Assembly: GCA_023700885.1 (NCBI GenBank)
Contig: JAMPYA010000078.1
Span: 1 to 9,218, forward strand
Source of the DNA: Flavobacteriaceae bacterium
Lineage (GTDB): Bacteria > Bacteroidota > Bacteroidia > Flavobacteriales > Flavobacteriaceae
Length of the DNA: 9,218 nucleotides
Reading direction: 5' to 3'
The translations under genes and the position numbers were made by a program. Below are positions 7,114 to 9,218 of this stretch, one piece after another. Below the pieces are notes generated by a model. It had not been told where the DNA came from and ran no database searches. It was given only the letters and a program-made list of their open reading frames with translations. Each line of letters opens with the position of its first letter. Position 1 is the stretch's first letter.

Positions 7114-7560
7114 ATGAATAATATTACGATAAAAATAATTCCAAAAGAAGAAATTTTAAGCATTCTGCCTCTTTTGAAAACACTGAACACTACCACTACT
7201 GAAACTATTTTAATCGAAAGATTATTGTCTATGGTCAATGAAAATTACGAATGTGTTGGCATGTATGATGGCAATCATTTAATTGGTATTAGCGGTTTGT
7301 GGTATATGACAAGACATTATATCGGTAAAAGTGTAGAACCAGATCATGTGGTAATAGATCAAGCATATCAAAATAGAGGTTTAGGTAAAAAATTATTTGA
7401 ATGGATTTATGACTATGCTTTATCTAAAGGTTGTGAAGCCAGCGAGTTAAATACTTATGTTCAGAACAGAAAATCCCATAAATTTTATTACAATGAAGGG
7501 TATGAAATTTACGGATTTCATTTTGTAAAAATTCTCAGAAAAGACCAGAAATTTTACTGA
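7114..7560 (+). CDS. GNAT-family N-acetyltransferase
   Basis: This 148-residue GNAT acetyltransferase is of unknown acceptor. The start is placed at the ATG at 7114 (MNNITIKIIPKEEILSILPL). The frame also opens at 7030, but those extra 28 residues overlap the divergent acetyltransferase gene and are not GNAT-like. The strands GMYDGNHLIGISGLWY and DHVVIDQAYQNRGLGKKL form the acetyl-CoA site, with a canonical Q-N-R-G-L-G. NRKSHKFYYNEGYEIYGFHFVK is motif B with the typical FY pair. It lies 37 bases from the divergent acetyltransferase and ends 8 bases before the tRNA promoter begins. The two acetyltransferases are clearly different in sequence, so they are not a recent duplication. A role in small-molecule, peptide or protein modification cannot be told apart from the sequence. 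Confidence 0.87.
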   Translation: MNNITIKIIPKEEILSILPLLKTLNTTTTETILIERLLSMVNENYECVGMYDGNHLIGISGLWYMTRHYIGKSVEPDHVVIDQAYQNRGLGKKLFEWIYDYALSKGCEASELNTYVQNRKSHKFYYNEGYEIYGFHFVKILRKDQKFY

Positions 7561-7567
7561 TAATTTA

Positions 7568-7598
7568 TTTGCTGGTTTTATTAGCATTTGTATATTTG
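7568..7598 (+). promoter_or_regulatory. Housekeeping promoter of the tRNA-Gly gene
   Basis: TTTG at 7568-7571 and TATATTTG at 7591-7598 are separated by exactly 19 bases, a full match to the Bacteroidota primary-sigma promoter (TTTG at -33, TAnnTTTG at -7). Transcription would start a few bases before the tRNA at 7609. This is the best promoter in the window and supports the taxonomic placement. Confidence 0.85.
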
Positions 7599-7608
7599 CG
7601 ATACTTTT

Positions 7609-7681
<73 letters not shown>

Positions 7682-7686
7682 CTATT

Positions 7687-7716
7687 AAACCGAACCTTGT
7701 TCGGTTTATTTTTTTT
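7687..7716 (+). terminator. Rho-independent terminator of the tRNA-Gly gene
   Basis: The arms AAACCGAAC (7687-7695) and GTTCGGTTT (7699-7707) pair over nine bases around the loop CTT, followed by A and eight T (7709-7716). It begins five bases after the tRNA end and is a textbook intrinsic terminator. Confidence 0.9.
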
Positions 7717-7725
7717 ATAGGTAAT

Positions 7726-7780
7726 GCGAGAAGTTTATCCCGATATGCGAAGCAAAATCGGGAAGACTCGTCTTTCGCTC
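7726..7780 (+). repeat. Partial copy of the tRNA-Gly 3' end with a replaced T-loop
   Basis: CTCGTCTTTCGCTC at 7767-7780 is an exact 14-base repeat of tRNA positions 7669-7682, made up of the 3' T-stem, 3' acceptor strand, discriminator and next base. GCGAG at 7726-7730 matches the 5' T-stem strand as well. Instead of the seven-base T-loop, 36 bases (7731-7766) lie between the two strands, including a TCCCGAT / ATCGGGA hairpin with a 12-base loop. The element could be a decayed tRNA, a remnant attachment site or a small dispersed repeat. No integrase gene is nearby. Confidence 0.6.
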
Positions 7781-7782
7781 AT

Positions 7783-7817
7783 AAAATCTCAAAAATTATT
7801 GTGTGAGATTTTTTTAT
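7783..7817. terminator. Bidirectional hairpin terminator, mainly for the SIMPL gene
   Basis: AAAATCTCA (7783-7791) and TGAGATTTT (7804-7812) form a nine-base stem around a 12-base AT-rich loop. T-runs follow on the plus strand. On the minus strand the hairpin starts directly after the stop codon of the SIMPL-domain gene and is followed by AT-rich sequence. It separates the plus-strand tRNA unit from the convergent gene. Confidence 0.65.
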
Positions 7818-8500
7818 TTTAGTTCAAAACTGACATTTATTTTAGAAGAGATCACAATTTCTCCAATTGCAATTGTTTCCATACTTCCATCAGAAATAAG
7901 CGTTTCATTAAAAGCCATTTTGGTATTATACATTGGAGATGGATTATTTTGAAATTCAGAAATTAGTAATGCTTTTCCAATGGTTTGTCCTAGTTCACCA
8001 ACATATTCTAATGCTTTACTTTTTGCATTTAAAATGGCCAATTTTCTAGCTGTTGTTTGATGCTTTTCTATTTCTGAAGACATAAATTGAATTCCGTCTA
8101 TTCTATTAATTCCGTTTTCTAATAATCCTTGAATTAACTTTTCATACTTAGTTAAATCTTTTAAAAAAATACTAATAGATTGATTTGCAGTATAATGATA
8201 AACCTTAGTATTATAATCATACATTTTATTGAGATTCATAAATTGAGTGCTATAATCTTTTGAATCCAATTTCATTTTTTTAAGAAATTTTAGCACTCCA
8301 TCAACACCGTTATCGTGTTTTTTCTTTGCTTCTTCAGCTGTATTACCCATTTCTTCAACTCTAACTATTATAACAACATAATCTGGAATAACTTTAATGG
8401 TACTTTCTCCTATTACATTTATAGTAGAAATTTCTTGTTTTTCTTGTGCAAAGACAAGCGCTGAAAAAAGGAATACAACTAGTAAAATAACATTTTTCAT
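7814..8500 (-). CDS. Secreted SIMPL/DUF541 (YggE-like) protein
   Basis: This 228-residue protein carries a signal peptide (MKNVILLVVFLFSALVFA, probable cut before Gln19), which places it in the periplasm. The rest is one SIMPL domain (DUF541). It opens with INVIGESTIKVIPDYVVIIVRVEE, the typical G-E-x-x-x-x-x-P-D signature, then an A-rich helix (NTAEEAKKKHDNGVDGVLKFLKKM). Next come ANQSISIFLKDLTKYEKLIQGLLENGINRIDGIQF and ARKLAILNAKSKALEYVGELGQTIGKAL, and it ends with a beta strand (INVSFELK). Length and layout match the family. YggE-like proteins are linked in some bacteria with oxidative-stress tolerance, but the molecular activity is not settled. It lies 147 bases after the rhomboid gene on the same strand, without a clear promoter between them. 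Confidence 0.92.
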   Translation of the reverse strand: MKNVILLVVFLFSALVFAQEKQEISTINVIGESTIKVIPDYVVIIVRVEEMGNTAEEAKKKHDNGVDGVLKFLKKMKLDSKDYSTQFMNLNKMYDYNTKVYHYTANQSISIFLKDLTKYEKLIQGLLENGINRIDGIQFMSSEIEKHQTTARKLAILNAKSKALEYVGELGQTIGKALLISEFQNNPSPMYNTKMAFNETLISDGSMETIAIGEIVISSKINVSFELK

Positions 8501-8647
8501 ATGTGAATATTATTTGTTTTTCATTTGTCATATGGAATACGCCAGTTTGAAAAATATTTTCATTCGTATTTGTGTTTTGATCAAACATGGCTATTTCATA
8601 AGTTTTTATTTTAGAATTGAAGAATTGTAAACAAATATGCTGCCAAA

Positions 8648-9218
8648 TTAAAATTTACCCAATTTTTGAGCAACTAATAATAATACAATAGGCAAAGCTA
8701 AAAGCAATATTAAAAAAGTATTTTCATCCCAAATATAGGGGCTTAAAAGGAGTGTTAAAATATAACCACCAATGGTGCCACCAATATGAGCTGCATGACC
8801 AATATTTCCTATTTGCTTTTTCATACCATATATTGAAAATAATAAATACAGAATTCCGAAAACATATCCTTTAATTGGAATGGGTAATGGAAAGATATAT
8901 AAAGACATTTCGGGGTAATATAAAATAGAAGCATAAATAATACCCATCACAGCTCCAGAAGCTCCTACAGCGCTATAATACGGCTCATTTTTATGAACAT
9001 ATAAAGTATATAAACTACCCGTTAATAAACTTCCGAAATAAATAATCAAAAAATTAAAATTTCCACCTTCTATCATTACAATTTTTGCAAATAAATAAAG
9101 GGCATACATATTAAAAATGAGGTGAAACCAATCAGCGTGAAGAAATCCAGAAGTTAACATTCTAAACCTTTCACCTTTTTTAATGTTCAAAATTTGAAAT
9201 TTATATTTGCCAAAAAAA
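8648..9218 (-). CDS. Rhomboid-family intramembrane serine protease (5' end cut by window edge)
   Basis: This polytopic membrane protease cuts transmembrane substrates within the membrane. The frame is open to the right edge and contains FGKYKFQILNIKKGERFRML, the usual start of the soluble N-terminal loop in Flavobacteriaceae rhomboids. The true start therefore lies beyond 9218 and the TTG at 9190 is internal. About 189 residues are visible. HADWFHLIFN supplies the HxxxN oxyanion motif. The catalytic serine lies in SAVGASGAVMG, and the catalytic histidine in GHAAHIGGTIGG, which also has the glycines that pack the helices. At least five hydrophobic helices follow the first loop. The missing part is probably the first membrane helix or more. 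All catalytic motifs are intact, so the protein should be active. The substrate is unknown. Confidence 0.93.
   Translation of the reverse strand, partial: FFGKYKFQILNIKKGERFRMLTSGFLHADWFHLIFNMYALYLFAKIVMIEGGNFNFLIIYFGSLLTGSLYTLYVHKNEPYYSAVGASGAVMGIIYASILYYPEMSLYIFPLPIPIKGYVFGILYLLFSIYGMKKQIGNIGHAAHIGGTIGGYILTLLLSPYIWDENTFLILLLALPIVLLLVAQKLGKF

Noticed and set aside
7077..7238. N-terminal extension of the minus-strand acetyltransferase to 7238
   Set aside because: It would overlap the divergent acetyltransferase by 125 bases and add a non-GNAT segment; ATG at 7076 gives a normal GNAT start.
8501..8588. Small minus-strand open frame starting MFDQNTNTNENIF in the gap before the SIMPL gene, with a TTTGATCAAA palindrome at 8576-8585
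   Set aside because: The frame runs out of phase into the SIMPL gene and loses any protein-like character there. The palindrome is short and has no partner, so neither is supported as a feature.

Overview
The window is strongly AT-rich DNA that looks like a chromosome segment from a marine or soil member of the Flavobacteriaceae (Bacteroidota). Three things point there. The first is a FecI-like sigma factor, FecR and TonB-dependent receptor set, whose receptor carries an N-terminal STN domain. The second is promoters of the TTTG / TAnnTTTG type, with an exact 19-base spacer in front of the tRNA gene. The third is the lack of Shine-Dalgarno sequences before most genes. No transposase, integrase, CRISPR array or phage gene was seen.

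The left half (1-5482) is one regulated surface system. On the minus strand, in transcription order, lie an ECF sigma factor (3988-3473), a FecR-type anti-sigma factor (3423-2515) and a TonB-dependent outer-membrane receptor (from 2525, running off the left edge probably only about ten residues before its end). Divergent from the sigma gene is a large lipoprotein (4091-5482). It is built from two repeated cysteine-bounded modules, a very acidic linker and two lipocalin-like modules. A 29-base motif (24/29 identical, same internal spacing) sits just upstream of both fecR and the lipoprotein gene, each copy facing its gene. Its layout resembles a two-block ECF promoter. The simplest reading is that the sigma factor drives both the fecR-receptor pair and the lipoprotein, which would make the lipoprotein the surface partner of the receptor. 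This is the most interesting part of the window.

The middle (5483-7608) holds a minus-strand MtrA-like/DUF4346 protein, related to the corrinoid subunit of the methanogen methyltransferase but here in an apparent non-methanogen, and two divergent GNAT acetyltransferases separated by 37 bases.

The right part holds a tRNA-Gly(TCC) with its own promoter and terminator. Next comes a short element that repeats the tRNA 3' end, with the T-loop replaced by a different hairpin. Then come a minus-strand secreted SIMPL/DUF541 protein and a rhomboid intramembrane protease whose N-terminus lies beyond the right edge. No stretch longer than about 150 bases lacks a gene.
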